Of a stretch of DNA of 64,000 bases, positions 1 through 10,736 are shown piece by piece. Origin of the DNA: Pseudomonas putida. GTDB lineage: Bacteria; Pseudomonadota; Gammaproteobacteria; Pseudomonadales; Pseudomonadaceae. Position 1 is the first letter of the stretch; each line of letters starts with the position of its first letter. The notes under the pieces were generated by a model, which worked only from the letters and a program-made list of their open reading frames with translations, was not told where the DNA came from and searched no databases. The DNA lies in NCBI GenBank assembly GCA_041879295.1, contig CP047152.1, forward strand, positions 1,679,501 to 1,743,500, written 5' to 3'. Made by a program: the position numbers and the translations under genes.

Positions 1-320
1 GCGAAGCGCCGTTGGACACGCGCATTCGCGCTGGCGGCATGGTCGAGAAAGGCTCGGTACAGCGCTCGGCCGACTCGCTGGACGTGCGTTTCGTGGTTAC
101 CGACTTCAACAAGTCGGTACCCATCACCTACCGCGGCATCCTCCCCGATCTGTTCCGCGAAGGGCAGGGCATCGTCGCCCTTGGCAAGCTCAATGCCGAA
201 GGGGTGGTGGTAGCCGATGAAGTGCTGGCCAAGCATGATGAGAAATACATGCCGCCCGAGGTCACCAAGGCGTTGAAGGAAAGCGGCCAGGCCGCTACCG
301 GCGCAGAGGCCAAGCCATGA
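1..320 (+). CDS. ccmE: CcmE heme chaperone (3' part)
   Basis: C-terminal part of CcmE, the periplasmic chaperone that binds heme covalently through a histidine and passes it to CcmF for attachment to apocytochromes c. The reading frame is open from the window edge, so the membrane anchor lies outside. The heme-binding histidine lies in the family motif HDEKYMPPE near the C-terminus. The stop overlaps the ccmF start (ATGA), which indicates translational coupling in the ccm operon. Identification rests on the motif and the neighbours. Confidence 0.95.
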   Translation, partial: EAPLDTRIRAGGMVEKGSVQRSADSLDVRFVVTDFNKSVPITYRGILPDLFREGQGIVALGKLNAEGVVVADEVLAKHDEKYMPPEVTKALKESGQAATGAEAKP

Positions 321-2305
321 ACGCAGCGCTGATAATCCCCGAACTGGGCCAGTTGGCGATGATTCTGGCCATCTGCTTTGCCGTCGTGCAGGCCAGTGTG
401 CCGCTGCTGGGCGCGTGGCGTGGCGACAGCCTGTGGATGAGCCTGGCGCGGCCGGCAGCCTGGGGGCAGTTTGCCTTCCTGGTGTTTGCCTTTGCCTGCC
501 TGACCCATGCCTTCATGACAGACAATTTCTCGGTCGCCTATGTGGCCAGCAACTCCAACAGCGCCTTGCCCTGGTACTACAAGTTCAGTGCGGTGTGGGG
601 CGCCCATGAGGGTTCGTTGCTGCTTTGGGCGCTGATCCTCGGCGGCTGGACCTTTGCCGTGTCGGTGTTCTCGCGGCAGTTGCCGCAGGTGATGCTGGCC
701 CGCGTACTGGCGGTAATGGGCATGATCAGCGTGGGCTTCCTGAGCTTCCTGATCATTACTTCCAACCCGTTCCAGCGCCTGCTGCCGCAGGTGCCGACCG
801 ATGGTCGCGACCTCAACCCGCTGTTGCAGGACTTTGGCCTGATCGTGCATCCACCGATGCTGTACATGGGCTACGTGGGCTTCTCGGTGGCCTTCGCCTT
901 CGCCATCGCCGCCTTGCTTGGCGGCCGGCTGGACGCGGCCTGGGCGCGCTGGTCGCGGCCGTGGACCATCGTTGCATGGGCGTTCCTTGGTGTCGGTATC
1001 ACCTTGGGTTCGTGGTGGGCCTACTACGAACTGGGCTGGGGTGGCTGGTGGTTCTGGGACCCGGTGGAAAACGCCTCGTTCATGCCTTGGCTGGTGGGCA
1101 CCGCACTGATCCATTCGTTGGCGGTGACCGAGAAACGCGGGGTGTTCAAGAGCTGGACCGTGCTGCTGGCAATTGCCGCATTCTCGCTGAGCCTGCTGGG
1201 TACCTTCCTGGTGCGTTCCGGCGTGCTGACCTCGGTGCATGCGTTTGCCGCCGACCCGTCACGCGGCATTTTCATCCTGTTTTTCCTGCTGTTCGTGGTC
1301 GGCGGGTCGCTCACGCTGTTCGCCCTGCGCGCACCGGTGGTCAAGAGCCAGGTCGGTTTCGCCCTGTGGTCCCGTGAAACGCTGCTCCTGGCCAATAACC
1401 TGGTGCTGGTGGTGGCGGCTTCGATGATTCTGCTCGGTACCCTGTACCCGCTGGTGCTCGATGCCCTGACCGGTGCCAAGCTGTCGGTCGGCCCGCCCTA
1501 CTTCGACGCCTTGTTCCTGCCACTGATGGCGCTGCTGATGGTGGTGATGAGCGTGGGCGTGGTGGTGCGCTGGAAGGACACCCCGGGCAAATGGCTGGCC
1601 AGCATGATGACCCCGGTGTTGATCGGCAGTGCCATCCTTGCCCCGGTTGCCGGCTTTATCGTCGACGACTTCGATTGGCCAACACTGACGGCCTTCGCCC
1701 TGGCTGCCTGGGTAGTACTTGGCGGGCTGCGTGACATTTTCGACAAGACCCGCCACAAGGGCCTGGTCAAAGGCCTGCCGGGCCTGGGGCGCAGCTACTG
1801 GGGCATGCAACTGGCGCACCTGGGCCTGGCGGTGTGCGCGCTGGGCGTGGTGCTGTCCAGCAACAACAGCGCCGAACGCGACCTGCGCATGGCGCCGGGC
1901 GAAAGCGTGGAACTGGGTGGCTACCACTTCCTGTTCCAGGGCGCCAAGCACTTCGAGGGGCCGAATTTCATCTCTGACAAGGGCACCGTCGTGGTCAGCC
2001 GCGAGGGTCGTGAAGTGACCACACTGCACCCGGAGAAGCGCCTGTACACCGTGCAACAGTCGATGATGACCGAAGCGGGCATCGACGCCGGCTTTACCCG
2101 AGACCTGTACGTTGCGCTTGGTGAGCCACTGGAGAATGGCGCCTGGGCTGTGCGCGTACATATTAAGCCTTACGTCCGCTGGATCTGGCTGGGCGGTCTG
2201 TTGACCGGCCTGGGCGGGTTGCTGGCGGCCCTCGACCGGCGCTACCGCGTCAAGGTCAAGACCCGGGTGCGTGATGTCCTGGGCGTGTCTGGAGCAGCTG
2301 CATGA
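317..2305 (+). CDS. ccmF: CcmF cytochrome c heme lyase subunit
   Basis: Large polytopic inner-membrane protein (662 aa, about 15 hydrophobic segments) that works with CcmH and CcmI to ligate heme to apocytochrome c at the periplasmic face. The tryptophan-rich WWD signature is visible as [16 protein letters not shown] around residues 238-253, where family members contact heme held by CcmE. Conserved histidines flank it. Length is normal for the family. The start overlaps ccmE and the stop overlaps ccmG by four bases each, so this is one operon. Confidence 0.97.
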   Translation: MNAALIIPELGQLAMILAICFAVVQASVPLLGAWRGDSLWMSLARPAAWGQFAFLVFAFACLTHAFMTDNFSVAYVASNSNSALPWYYKFSAVWGAHEGSLLLWALILGGWTFAVSVFSRQLPQVMLARVLAVMGMISVGFLSFLIITSNPFQRLLPQVPTDGRDLNPLLQDFGLIVHPPMLYMGYVGFSVAFAFAIAALLGGRLDAAWARWSRPWTIVAWAFLGVGITLGSWWAYYELGWGGWWFWDPVENASFMPWLVGTALIHSLAVTEKRGVFKSWTVLLAIAAFSLSLLGTFLVRSGVLTSVHAFAADPSRGIFILFFLLFVVGGSLTLFALRAPVVKSQVGFALWSRETLLLANNLVLVVAASMILLGTLYPLVLDALTGAKLSVGPPYFDALFLPLMALLMVVMSVGVVVRWKDTPGKWLASMMTPVLIGSAILAPVAGFIVDDFDWPTLTAFALAAWVVLGGLRDIFDKTRHKGLVKGLPGLGRSYWGMQLAHLGLAVCALGVVLSSNNSAERDLRMAPGESVELGGYHFLFQGAKHFEGPNFISDKGTVVVSREGREVTTLHPEKRLYTVQQSMMTEAGIDAGFTRDLYVALGEPLENGAWAVRVHIKPYVRWIWLGGLLTGLGGLLAALDRRYRVKVKTRVRDVLGVSGAAA

Positions 2306-2838
2306 AGCGTTGGATCATGGTAGTGCCCCTTGCAGTGTTCCTGCTGGTGGCGGTGTTCCTCTACAAGGGGCTTTTCCTCAAGCCCGACGAGCTGCCTTCG
2401 GCAATGATCGGTAAACCGTTCCCGGCGTTTTCCCTGGCTTCGACACAGGGGGACCGTACCCTGACTCAGGCTGACTTGCAGGGCCGCCCGGCACTGGTCA
2501 ACGTGTGGGCCACCTGGTGTCCGTCGTGCAAGGTCGAGCACCCGTACCTGAACCAGCTGGCACAGCAGGGTGTGGTGATCCATGGCGTCAACTACAAGGA
2601 TGACAACGCCGCCGCGCAGAAGTGGTTGGCCGAGTTCCACAACCCCTACCAGCTGGATATTCGTGACGAGCAGGGCAGCCTGGGCCTGGACCTTGGGGTG
2701 TATGGGGCGCCGGAAACCTTCCTTATAGACGCCAAGGGCATCATCCGCTACAAGCACGTGGGCATCGTTGATGCCACGGTCTGGCGTGAACAGCTGGCGC
2801 CGTTGTACCAGGGCCTGATCGACGAGGCCAAGCCATGA
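2302..2838 (+). CDS. ccmG: CcmG/DsbE thiol:disulfide interchange protein
   Basis: Membrane-anchored periplasmic thioredoxin-like protein (178 aa) that keeps apocytochrome c or CcmH cysteines reduced before heme ligation. One N-terminal hydrophobic helix (residues 4-21) is followed by a thioredoxin fold with active site WCPSC. The family-typical GVNYKD segment and the cis-proline region GAPETFLID are present. It overlaps ccmF upstream and ccmH downstream by four bases each. In E. coli this is also called dsbE. Confidence 0.96.
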   Translation: MKRWIMVVPLAVFLLVAVFLYKGLFLKPDELPSAMIGKPFPAFSLASTQGDRTLTQADLQGRPALVNVWATWCPSCKVEHPYLNQLAQQGVVIHGVNYKDDNAAAQKWLAEFHNPYQLDIRDEQGSLGLDLGVYGAPETFLIDAKGIIRYKHVGIVDATVWREQLAPLYQGLIDEAKP

Positions 2839-3311
2839 AGCGCTGGCTGGCAGCTGCAGTGCTGGGCATGAGCCTGGCCGGTGTGGCCAAGGCGGCTATC
2901 GACACCTACCAGTTTCGCGACGAGGCCGAGCGCGAGCGTTACCAACAGTTGACCAAGGAACTGCGCTGCCCCAAGTGCCAGAACCAGGATATTGCCGACT
3001 CCAACGCGCCGATTGCTGCCGACCTGCGCCGGGAGATCTTCCGCATGCTCGGCGAAGGCCAGAGCAACCAGCAGATCATCGACTTCATGGTCGACCGCTA
3101 CGGCGACTTCGTGCGTTACAAGCCGGCGCTCAGCGCGCGTACCTGGCTGCTGTGGTTTGGCCCGGGGATCTTGCTGGTCGGTGGCTTCGTGGTGCTGGCG
3201 GTGATCGTTCGCCGGCGCCGTGGCACGGCCGCGCAAGGCGCCGATGAGTTGTCTGCCGAAGAACGCGAGCGTCTCGCCAAACTGCTGGAAAAAGAACAGA
3301 CCCATGATTGA
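2835..3311 (+). CDS. ccmH: CcmH cytochrome c maturation thiol oxidoreductase
   Basis: 158-aa member of the CcmH/CycL family, with an N-terminal signal or anchor, a three-helix periplasmic domain carrying the redox motif LRCPKCQNQ, and a C-terminal membrane helix around residues 101-122. It reduces the apocytochrome CxxCH cysteines together with CcmG and is part of the CcmFHI lyase. It overlaps the preceding ccmG and the following ccmI. Confidence 0.96.
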   Translation: MKRWLAAAVLGMSLAGVAKAAIDTYQFRDEAERERYQQLTKELRCPKCQNQDIADSNAPIAADLRREIFRMLGEGQSNQQIIDFMVDRYGDFVRYKPALSARTWLLWFGPGILLVGGFVVLAVIVRRRRGTAAQGADELSAEERERLAKLLEKEQTHD

Positions 3312-4500
3312 ATTCTGGCTTAGCGCGGGCCTGCTGCTGCTCGCTGCCCTCAGCTTTTTGCTGCTCCCGATCCTGCGTGGCCGCCGTCGCCAGCAGGAAG
3401 AAGACCGCACGGCCCTGAACGTGGCCCTTTACCAGGAACGCATCGCTGAACTGGCGACCCAGCAAGCCGCCGGTGTGCTCGATGAGGCGCAGATGGCCAA
3501 GGGCCGGGACGAGGCTGCCCGCGAGTTGCTGGCCGATACCGAAGGCGCCGAGGCCCCGCGCCAGGGGCATTTGGGCAAGGCCCTGCCGCTGCTGGCGGCA
3601 ATGCTGGTACCGCTGATGGCGCTGGGGCTGTACCTGCATTTTGGCGCGGCCGACAAGGTGGCGCTGACCCAGGAATTTGCCGAGGCACCCAAGTCGATGG
3701 AAGAAATGACCACGCGCCTTGAGCGCGTGGTGCAGGCCCAGCCGGATTCGGCCGAGGCCATGTATTTCCTCGGCCGGGCCTACATGGCCGAGCAGCGTCC
3801 GGCCGATGCCGCGCGTACGTTCGAACGGGCCGTGGCCCTGGCTGGGCGCCAGCCCGAGCTGCTGGGGCAGTGGGCCCAGGCCCTGTACTTTGCCGCCAAC
3901 AAGCAGTGGAGCCCGCAATTGCAGGCGCTGACTGACGAAGCGCTGAAGGCGGACCCCAACGAGGTGACCAGCCTGGGCCTGCGCGGTATTGCTGCGTTTG
4001 AAGGCGAGCGTTATCAGGAAGCCATCGACTACTGGAAGCGCTTGCTGGCGCAGTTGCCAGAAGGTGATACATCGCGTGCTGCCCTGCAGGGCGGTATCGA
4101 CCGCGCCGCCGAGCGCCTGGGTGGCGCGCCAGCGCAGGCTACCGAACCTGCACCTGTGGCGGCTCGCCTGAAAGTGCGTGTGGAGCTGGCGGATGCTTTG
4201 AAGGACAAGGTCAAGCCGGACGACACGGTGTTTATCTTCGCTCGCGCCAGCAATGGCCCGCCGATGCCACTGGCGGCCAAGCGGGTGACCGTGGCGCAGT
4301 TGCCGATCGAGGTGGAGTTGTCTGATGCTGATGCGATGATGCCGCAGATGAAACTGTCGCAATTTGCCGAAGTCCAACTGGTTGCACGTGTTTCACGCGC
4401 GGGTCAGCCTACCCAGGGTGAATGGATTGGCCGGGGTGCTCCGTTGCCTAGCGCCACCCGGGCTACCCAGCGCCTGACCATCGACACTCCAGACCAGTAA
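3304..4500 (+). CDS. ccmI: CcmI cytochrome c biogenesis TPR protein
   Basis: 398-aa protein with two N-terminal membrane helices (from residue 3 and near residue 95) and a periplasmic tetratricopeptide-repeat region, seen for example in the [20 protein letters not shown] stretch. The CcmI/CycH family holds the C-terminus of apocytochromes c and delivers them to CcmFH. I chose the ATG at 3304, giving [11 protein letters not shown], because it puts the first helix at the N-terminus and overlaps the ccmH stop by 8 bases. An in-frame ATG further upstream lies inside ccmH. Confidence 0.93.
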   Translation: MIEFWLSAGLLLLAALSFLLLPILRGRRRQQEEDRTALNVALYQERIAELATQQAAGVLDEAQMAKGRDEAARELLADTEGAEAPRQGHLGKALPLLAAMLVPLMALGLYLHFGAADKVALTQEFAEAPKSMEEMTTRLERVVQAQPDSAEAMYFLGRAYMAEQRPADAARTFERAVALAGRQPELLGQWAQALYFAANKQWSPQLQALTDEALKADPNEVTSLGLRGIAAFEGERYQEAIDYWKRLLAQLPEGDTSRAALQGGIDRAAERLGGAPAQATEPAPVAARLKVRVELADALKDKVKPDDTVFIFARASNGPPMPLAAKRVTVAQLPIEVELSDADAMMPQMKLSQFAEVQLVARVSRAGQPTQGEWIGRGAPLPSATRATQRLTIDTPDQ

Positions 4501-4512
4501 GAGAGCAATGCC

Positions 4513-4929
4513 ATGCATAGCACCGTCCGCCTGACCCTGATTACCCTGGCCTTGGGTTTGTCTGCGTGTACGGTGCACGAGCCGTACGAGCAGCCCGCGC
4601 CACCTATCGAGCGTGTGCCGCCGTCGGGGCCGGTGGTCAAGCCCTTGCCGGGCGGGCAGCCTTCCACTCAGCCGAGCAAGCCGGCAGCGATACCCAAGCC
4701 CATGCCACGTACCTCGGCCAGCTTTGCGCCACCGCCTGGTGGGGCAAGCCACTGGGATCCCAGGCTGGGTGTATATGTGTTGGAGAAGCAGCCCAATACC
4801 TTCTACCGGCAGCGTACCTACTATCGGTTCGATAACGGCTGGAGCTGGTCGTTGAGCCCGAATGGGCCTTGGCAGGAAACTGACAGCAGCGGTGTACCAG
4901 GTGGGTTAGGGCGGGCGTTCGCACAGTAA
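4513..4929 (+). CDS. Proline-rich lipoprotein, function unknown
   Basis: 138-aa protein with a type II signal peptide and lipobox LSAC (predicted lipidated Cys19), then a Pro-rich linker and a short C-terminal domain rich in Trp, Tyr and Asn. It starts 12 bases after ccmI on the same strand and is probably cotranscribed, but no known Ccm component matches it. Outer-membrane attachment is inferred, as the residue after Cys is Thr, not Asp. I do not recognise the C-terminal domain. Confidence 0.8.
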   Translation: MHSTVRLTLITLALGLSACTVHEPYEQPAPPIERVPPSGPVVKPLPGGQPSTQPSKPAAIPKPMPRTSASFAPPPGGASHWDPRLGVYVLEKQPNTFYRQRTYYRFDNGWSWSLSPNGPWQETDSSGVPGGLGRAFAQ

Positions 4930-4943
4930 CGCTGTTTCTGTAT

Positions 4944-5730
<787 letters not shown>

Positions 5731-5814
5731 AGTACAGTTTTGCCTTGTTATTTCCATTGACTGTACCGGTCGGTGACTCCGCATAATGACGCCTCGAATT
5801 TACCCGGAGGTGGC

Positions 5815-6753
5815 ATGCGCAAGACAGTCCTGGTACTGGTGGAAACCGTCGACGATTACCTGCCCATGCTGGAACAGGCCGGTTACCACCTGATCCGTGC
5901 CCCTTCGCCGCAACTGCGCGCCGATGCCATTCATCGCCACGCCGAAGAAATCGATGCGGTGCTCACCCGTGGTCCGCTGGGGCTATCCGCCGCCGAAATT
6001 GACGCATTACCCAGATTGCAGATCATCTGCGTGATCGGCGCCGGCTACGAGCAGGTCGACCTTGCCGCCGCCGACGCCCGCGGCATAACCGTCACCAATG
6101 GCGCCGGGGCCAACGCCGCAGCCGTCGCCGACCACACCCTGGCCCTGCTGCTGGCGCTGTTGCGCGACATCCCCCGTGCCGATGCCAGCACGCGGCGCGG
6201 TGAATGGAACCGGGTGATCAGCCCCTCGGTGAGTGGCAAACGCCTGGGCATTCTCGGCCTTGGCGCAGTGGGCCTGGCAATCGCCAAGCGGGCTCACTTG
6301 GGCTTCGACATGCGCGTCAGCTACCACAGCCGCACACCACGCCAGGGTGTGCCCTATACCTGGTACGACAGCCCCCGACAGTTGGCTGAAACCGTCGACA
6401 TCCTGGTGGTTGCCACCCCCGGTGGTGCCAACACCCGGCATCTGGTCGATGCCCAAGTGCTTCAGGCTCTGGGGGCTGAGGGCTATCTGGTGAACATCGC
6501 CCGTGCCAGTGTGGTCGACACGCAAGCCCTGATTGCCGCATTGCAGCGTGGCCAGCTGGCTGGCGCCGCGCTGGATGTATTCGATGACGAGCCGGCAGTG
6601 CCCGATGCACTCAAGGCCTTGCCCAACACCGTGCTCACACCCCACGTGGCTGGCCAATCGCCAGAAGCCGCGCGCGACACGGTGGCCTTGGTGCTGCGCA
6701 ACCTGCAGGCGTTCTTTGCCGGTGAGCCAGTTTTGACCCCGGTACGCCCGTAA
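5815..6753 (+). CDS. D-2-hydroxyacid dehydrogenase family protein
   Basis: 312-aa NAD(P)-dependent reductase of the glyoxylate/hydroxypyruvate reductase type. The Rossmann segment LGILGLGAVGLAIAKRA binds the cofactor. The catalytic Arg lies in NIARASVVD, and the Glu and His in the DVFDDEPAVP and LTPHVAG segments. The ATG at 5815 is preceded by GGAGGTGG at good spacing; an earlier in-frame ATG has no comparable site. Its substrate is not known; glyoxylate or hydroxypyruvate would fit the wider theme, but it is far from the gcl operon. Confidence 0.88.
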   Translation: MRKTVLVLVETVDDYLPMLEQAGYHLIRAPSPQLRADAIHRHAEEIDAVLTRGPLGLSAAEIDALPRLQIICVIGAGYEQVDLAAADARGITVTNGAGANAAAVADHTLALLLALLRDIPRADASTRRGEWNRVISPSVSGKRLGILGLGAVGLAIAKRAHLGFDMRVSYHSRTPRQGVPYTWYDSPRQLAETVDILVVATPGGANTRHLVDAQVLQALGAEGYLVNIARASVVDTQALIAALQRGQLAGAALDVFDDEPAVPDALKALPNTVLTPHVAGQSPEAARDTVALVLRNLQAFFAGEPVLTPVRP

Positions 6754-6803
6754 CCTTTTCCAGATATCTGCCCGGCAGCGCCCGGACAACAAGGAGTTTG
6801 TTC

Positions 6804-7592
6804 ATGCAACTCGAAATATTCCAGGTCGATGCCTTTTCCACTGAACCGTTCGGTGGCAACCCTGCCGCAGTGATCCCGCTGGAAAGCTGGCTGCCGGACG
6901 ATGTGCTGCAGCGCATTGCCGAAGAAAACAACCTGTCAGAAACAGCCTACTTCGTGCGCAACGGCGAAACGTTCGACTTGCGTTGGTTCACCCCCGCCGT
7001 GGAAGTCGACCTGTGCGGCCACGCTACTTTGGCTTCGGCCTATGTGTTGTTCGAGCAACTAGGGGAGCAGGCGCAAGTGCTGCGCTTCAACACCCGCAGT
7101 GGCGAGTTGCGCGTCAGCCGTGGCACTGATGGCCTGCTGGCCATGGACTTCCCGGCCAAGCAACCCGTAGCGGTGGACATGCCGGCGGGCCTGCTGCAGG
7201 CGCTGGGCTTGAGCCAGGCACAGGTGGTGTACCGTAGCGACGATTATGTGGTGGTGATCGACGACGCCTTGCTGCTCGATACGTTGAAACCAGACTTTGT
7301 TGCACTGTCGGCCTTCGACGTCCGTGGCATTGCCGTGACCGCGGCAGGGCGTGGCTTTGACTTCGTCACCCGCTGGTTCGGCCCGCGGGTTGGTGTGAAT
7401 GAGGACCCGGTAACCGGCTCGGCGCACACTTCGCTGGCGCCGGTATGGGCCCAGAAGCTAGGCAAGAAGGTGCTGAGCTGCGAGCAGGGCGGGGCACGCA
7501 AAGGGCAATTGCAGTGTGAAGTGCCGGGCAATGGCCGCGTAATCATCAGTGGGCGGGCGGCGTTGTACCTGCGGGGCACTGTGTACATCTAG
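6804..7592 (+). CDS. PhzF family isomerase
   Basis: 262-aa protein of the PhzF/YddE epimerase-isomerase fold (two similar diaminopimelate-epimerase-like halves). Family hallmarks are the N-terminal QVDAFSTEPFGGNPAAV, the glutamate-containing AEENNLSETAY, and the C-terminal DPVTGSAHTSLAPVW. Phenazine genes are absent here, so a role in phenazine synthesis is not implied; most such homologues have unknown substrates. The ATG at 6804 follows AAGGAG at 6790-6795. It lies 50 bases after the dehydrogenase and may be cotranscribed with it. Confidence 0.9.
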   Translation: MQLEIFQVDAFSTEPFGGNPAAVIPLESWLPDDVLQRIAEENNLSETAYFVRNGETFDLRWFTPAVEVDLCGHATLASAYVLFEQLGEQAQVLRFNTRSGELRVSRGTDGLLAMDFPAKQPVAVDMPAGLLQALGLSQAQVVYRSDDYVVVIDDALLLDTLKPDFVALSAFDVRGIAVTAAGRGFDFVTRWFGPRVGVNEDPVTGSAHTSLAPVWAQKLGKKVLSCEQGGARKGQLQCEVPGNGRVIISGRAALYLRGTVYI

Positions 7593-7659
7593 CATGGCGT
7601 GCGATGCGCTGCGGGGGGTCTATAATTGCTGGCCCATCTTTCCGTTCAAGGAGCCACCC

Positions 7660-8067
7660 ATGGCCCTGGAAAAACACGGCACCTGCCTGTGCGGCGACAC
7701 GCGGCTGACGGTCACCGTCGACAACACCCATATCAGCGCTTGTCATTGCAGCATGTGCCGCAAGTGGACCGGCGGCCCGCTGCTGGTGGTGCACTGCAGC
7801 AAGCCTCCGCTGATCGAAGGGCGTGCGCCCAGCGTCTACGACTCATCCGACTGGGCCCAGCGTGCTTTCTGTGGCCGCTGTGGTACGCACCTGTACTACC
7901 GGCTCAAGGCCAACGACTTCCATGCCGTGCCGGTCGGCCTGCTCGATGGCGACCACGCCTGGGATTTCGACCTGCAGATTTTCGTTGAACAGAAACCCGC
8001 GTGGTACTGCTTCGCCAACCAGACCAAGGAGCTGTCCGGCCAAGAGGTGTTCGAGCAGAACAGCTGA
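7660..8067 (+). CDS. GFA family zinc-binding protein
   Basis: 135-aa protein of the GFA/CENP-V fold. Three cysteine clusters are seen: GTCLCGDTRL, CHCSMCRKWTGG and CGRCGTHLYYR. In the family these bind structural and catalytic-site zinc. The family is named for glutathione-dependent formaldehyde activation, but that activity is not shown for most members and I do not assign it. The ATG at 7660 follows AAGGAGC at 7648-7654. A TATAAT hexamer at 7621-7626 may be its -10 element. Confidence 0.88.
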   Translation: MALEKHGTCLCGDTRLTVTVDNTHISACHCSMCRKWTGGPLLVVHCSKPPLIEGRAPSVYDSSDWAQRAFCGRCGTHLYYRLKANDFHAVPVGLLDGDHAWDFDLQIFVEQKPAWYCFANQTKELSGQEVFEQNS

Positions 8068-8193
8068 TTCAACGTCATGTCTGTTCGGGGGTATTCCGTT
8101 GGCGAATGCCTCCATACAATTCTGCGTGAACTTGCCAAACCGGTGCATTCCTGAGAAAAGGGCGGTTTTGTTTTTCAGCGTTGGAGTGTACCC

Positions 8194-8532
8194 GTGAGCC
8201 AAGAACTGCAGATCATCGACCTGGTCGAGGGCGACGGCAAAGCCGCCGTCAAAGGCGCCCTGATCACCACCCAGTACACCGGCTGGCTGGCCGATGGCAG
8301 CGAGTTCGACTCGTCATGGTCGCGCGGTAAGCCGTTCCAGTGCGTGATCGGCACTGGCAGGGTAATCAAAGGCTGGGACCAGGGCCTGATGGGCATGCGC
8401 GTTGGCGGCAAGCGCAAGCTGCTGGTACCGGCGCACCTGGGCTATGGCGAACGCAGCGTAGGGGCGATCCCGCCGAATTCGGACCTGACCTTCGAGATCG
8501 AACTGCTGGAAGTGCTCACGCGGGATGATTGA
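8194..8532 (+). CDS. FKBP-type peptidyl-prolyl cis-trans isomerase
   Basis: 112-aa single-domain FKBP without signal peptide, so cytoplasmic. Family features: DGSEFDSSW, the VIKGWDQGLMGMRVGGKR core that lines the active site, and the C-terminal GYGERSVGAIPPNSDLTFEI. It should catalyse proline isomerisation in folding proteins. Translation appears to start at a GTG (8194) following GGAG at 8184-8187. It is a monocistronic gene with about 120 bases on the 5' side. Confidence 0.93.
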   Translation: MSQELQIIDLVEGDGKAAVKGALITTQYTGWLADGSEFDSSWSRGKPFQCVIGTGRVIKGWDQGLMGMRVGGKRKLLVPAHLGYGERSVGAIPPNSDLTFEIELLEVLTRDD

Positions 8533-8766
8533 GTGGGCACGTTGCAACCCGAGGTTCTTGCACCTTACACAATTGCGCAACACCCAGCCCCTAATCTAGG
8601 CCTTGCCTAGGGAACGGCATCCACCTCCAGGGAGGAACCAAACGGGTTCGGGGCACTCTGACCCTGACGCGTTGCCAGGGATGGCATTCACTACACGGGC
8701 GCCCTGCAATTGGCCGGGTGATGTGGCGGGTAAACCCGATTTTCTCTGCCACACGAGCCTGCCTTG

Positions 8767-9429
8767 ATGAAGTTGCCAACATTCTTCCGCCGTCGCCGCC
8801 ACTTGCTGCTGAGCCTGGTGCTCACAGCCTTCGCCGTACCATTGGCGCTGGAGGCTGTCGAAAGCCGGGCACGACCGGTGGATGGCACCCAGACCCTGGT
8901 ATTTCTGCGTCATGGCGAGAAGCCGGGCGAGGGGCTCGGGCAGTTGAACTGCCAAGGCCTCAACCGTGCGCTGGACCTGGCCACTGTACTGCCCGAGCGC
9001 TTCGGCAAGGCCGACTACGTGTTTGCCGCCAACCCCACACGGCATGTCGAGGAAGGCAGCCGGGACGAAAGCTACAGCTACATCCGCCCATTGATGACCA
9101 TCACCCCCAGTGCCATCCGCCTCGGCTTGCCGGTGAATATCGACTACGGCGCCAACGACACTGCTGAACTGGCCGATGAGTTGCTGAGCGACAAGTACCG
9201 CAATGCGACCATCTACACTGCCTGGTCCCACGGCTACCTGCCGGAACTGATCAACACCGTGGCCGGCAAGGCCTTGGGGGAGGAGCGGGTGGTCACCGAG
9301 GACTGGAGCGGCGAAGACTTCGACACGCTCTATGTACTGACCCTGACCTGGCAAAACGGCAAAGCCAGCCTGCTGAGCCGTAATGTGCGCCAGGGCCTGA
9401 ATGACGGTGCGCATAGCTGCCCGACCTGA
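8767..9429 (+). CDS. Histidine phosphatase family protein, membrane-anchored or exported
   Basis: 220-aa protein with a basic N-terminus and hydrophobic helix (about residues 11-30), followed by a histidine phosphatase superfamily segment TLVFLRHGEKPGEG. The RHG motif supplies the phosphorylated histidine. The second catalytic histidine is probably in the WSHGYLPELI segment. Substrate unknown. I prefer ATG 8767 over the TTG just before it. The upstream 230 bases (8533-8766) hold no gene that I can support. Confidence 0.82.
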   Translation: MKLPTFFRRRRHLLLSLVLTAFAVPLALEAVESRARPVDGTQTLVFLRHGEKPGEGLGQLNCQGLNRALDLATVLPERFGKADYVFAANPTRHVEEGSRDESYSYIRPLMTITPSAIRLGLPVNIDYGANDTAELADELLSDKYRNATIYTAWSHGYLPELINTVAGKALGEERVVTEDWSGEDFDTLYVLTLTWQNGKASLLSRNVRQGLNDGAHSCPT

Positions 9430-9473
9430 TCCGCTGGTACTGTTTGGCAAGGAAGCCGGAACAGGGAAGGGCG

Positions 9474-10670
9474 ATGAAACAGCGGGTAACGGTAATCGGT
9501 GGCGGAGTGGTGGGCCTGGCAACGGCTTACGCGCTGGTTCGGGAGGGGCGATCGGTTGATCTGATCGAGGCCCGCGACAACCTGGCGTCGGCCACCAGCT
9601 TTGCCAATGGCGGACAATTGTCTTATCGCTACGTGGCGCCGCTGGCTGATGCCGGAGTGCCGTGGCAGGCGCTGGGCTGGCTGTTGCAGGGCGAGTCGCC
9701 ATTGCGGTTGCGCTTGCGCATGGACCCGGCCCAGTGGCGCTGGCTGCTGGCATTCACCCTGGCTTGCCGGCGTAGCGTCAATCGCCGTAATGCCGGGCAA
9801 TTACTTGAGCTGGCGCTTTACAGTCAGGCCGTTCTGGCGCAATGGCGCGAGGAGCACAACCTGGGGGATTTTGCCTGGCGGCGCAATGGCAAGCTGGTGG
9901 CATTTCGCAGTGAACGGGCCTTTGCTCAAGGCCGGGAACAGTTGACGGACCCGACCAGTCAGCAGGTGCTGGCGGCTGCCGAGCTGCGCGGGCTGGAGCC
10001 TGCCCTGGATGGCGTACCGTTTGTGGGCGGTGTGTTCACGGCAGGCGAAGAGGTTGGCGATTGCCACTTGTTTTGCTTGCGGCTGGAGGCGCTGTTGCGC
10101 GCGTCGGGGCAGTGCCGTTTCCTGCTTGGCCGGCCAGTGACGCAATTGGTTCAGCGCCAGGGCCAGGTCGTGGCACTGCAACTGGGCGATCAGCAACTGG
10201 ACGTGGAGCAGTTGGTGCTGTGTGCCGGGCATCGCGGCCCAGGCTTGGCATTACCGGGAGTGCAGATACCGGTTTACCCGCTGAAGGGCTACAGCCTGAC
10301 CGCGCCGATCAGCGCCGGGCACCTGCCCCCTGAGGTGAGCCTTACCGACTATGAGCGCAAGATCGTCTATGCACGCCTGGGGCAGCAGCTGCGGGTAGCG
10401 GCGATGGTGGACATTGTCGGGTTCGATGAGTCGGTGGACATGCGCCGTTTGCAGAGCATGCGGCGGCTGGCGCTGGAGACGTTGCCAAGGGCGGCGGATT
10501 ATGGCCAGGCGGTGGAGTGGGCGGGGATGCGGCCGGCGACACCGACCGGGGTGCCGATCATGGGTGGGACGGTGTACCGCAACCTGTGGCTGAACCTGGG
10601 GCATGGCGCATTGGGGTTTACATTGGCGTGCGGCAGTGCGCAGCGCCTGGTCAAGATGATGGGTTGTTAG
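9474..10670 (+). CDS. FAD-dependent D-amino acid dehydrogenase-like oxidoreductase
   Basis: 398-aa member of the DAO family closest in layout to DadA. The N-terminal FAD-binding motif is VIGGGVVGLATAYAL. The middle part has the DadA-like SFANGGQLSY segment, and the C-terminus the GVPIMGG and LNLGHGALGFTLACGSA segments that close over the flavin. It would oxidise D-amino acids and pass electrons to the respiratory chain. It is a paralogue rather than dadA itself, since the catabolic partner dadX is absent. ATG 9474 follows AGGGAAGGG. Confidence 0.85.
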   Translation: MKQRVTVIGGGVVGLATAYALVREGRSVDLIEARDNLASATSFANGGQLSYRYVAPLADAGVPWQALGWLLQGESPLRLRLRMDPAQWRWLLAFTLACRRSVNRRNAGQLLELALYSQAVLAQWREEHNLGDFAWRRNGKLVAFRSERAFAQGREQLTDPTSQQVLAAAELRGLEPALDGVPFVGGVFTAGEEVGDCHLFCLRLEALLRASGQCRFLLGRPVTQLVQRQGQVVALQLGDQQLDVEQLVLCAGHRGPGLALPGVQIPVYPLKGYSLTAPISAGHLPPEVSLTDYERKIVYARLGQQLRVAAMVDIVGFDESVDMRRLQSMRRLALETLPRAADYGQAVEWAGMRPATPTGVPIMGGTVYRNLWLNLGHGALGFTLACGSAQRLVKMMGC

Positions 10671-10673
10671 TTA

Positions 10674-10699
10674 CGGCCTCTTCGCGGGCACGCCCGCTC
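10674..10699. repeat. 5' half of a REP split by the IS element
   Basis: The sequence CGGCCTCTTCGCGGG followed by CACGCCCGCTC matches the first part of REPs elsewhere in this window, such as 18828-18859, but ends abruptly at CTC. The missing CCACAGG part occurs at 12397-12403 on the far side of the IS. Confidence 0.8.
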
Positions 10700-10736
10700 T
10701 CATCAAACAAAATACAACCCACTGTTTTCTAAGCAC

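Noticed and set aside
7621..7626. TATAAT hexamer as promoter of the GFA gene
   Set aside because: No convincing -35 element at the right spacing; mentioned only as a possibility in the gene entry.
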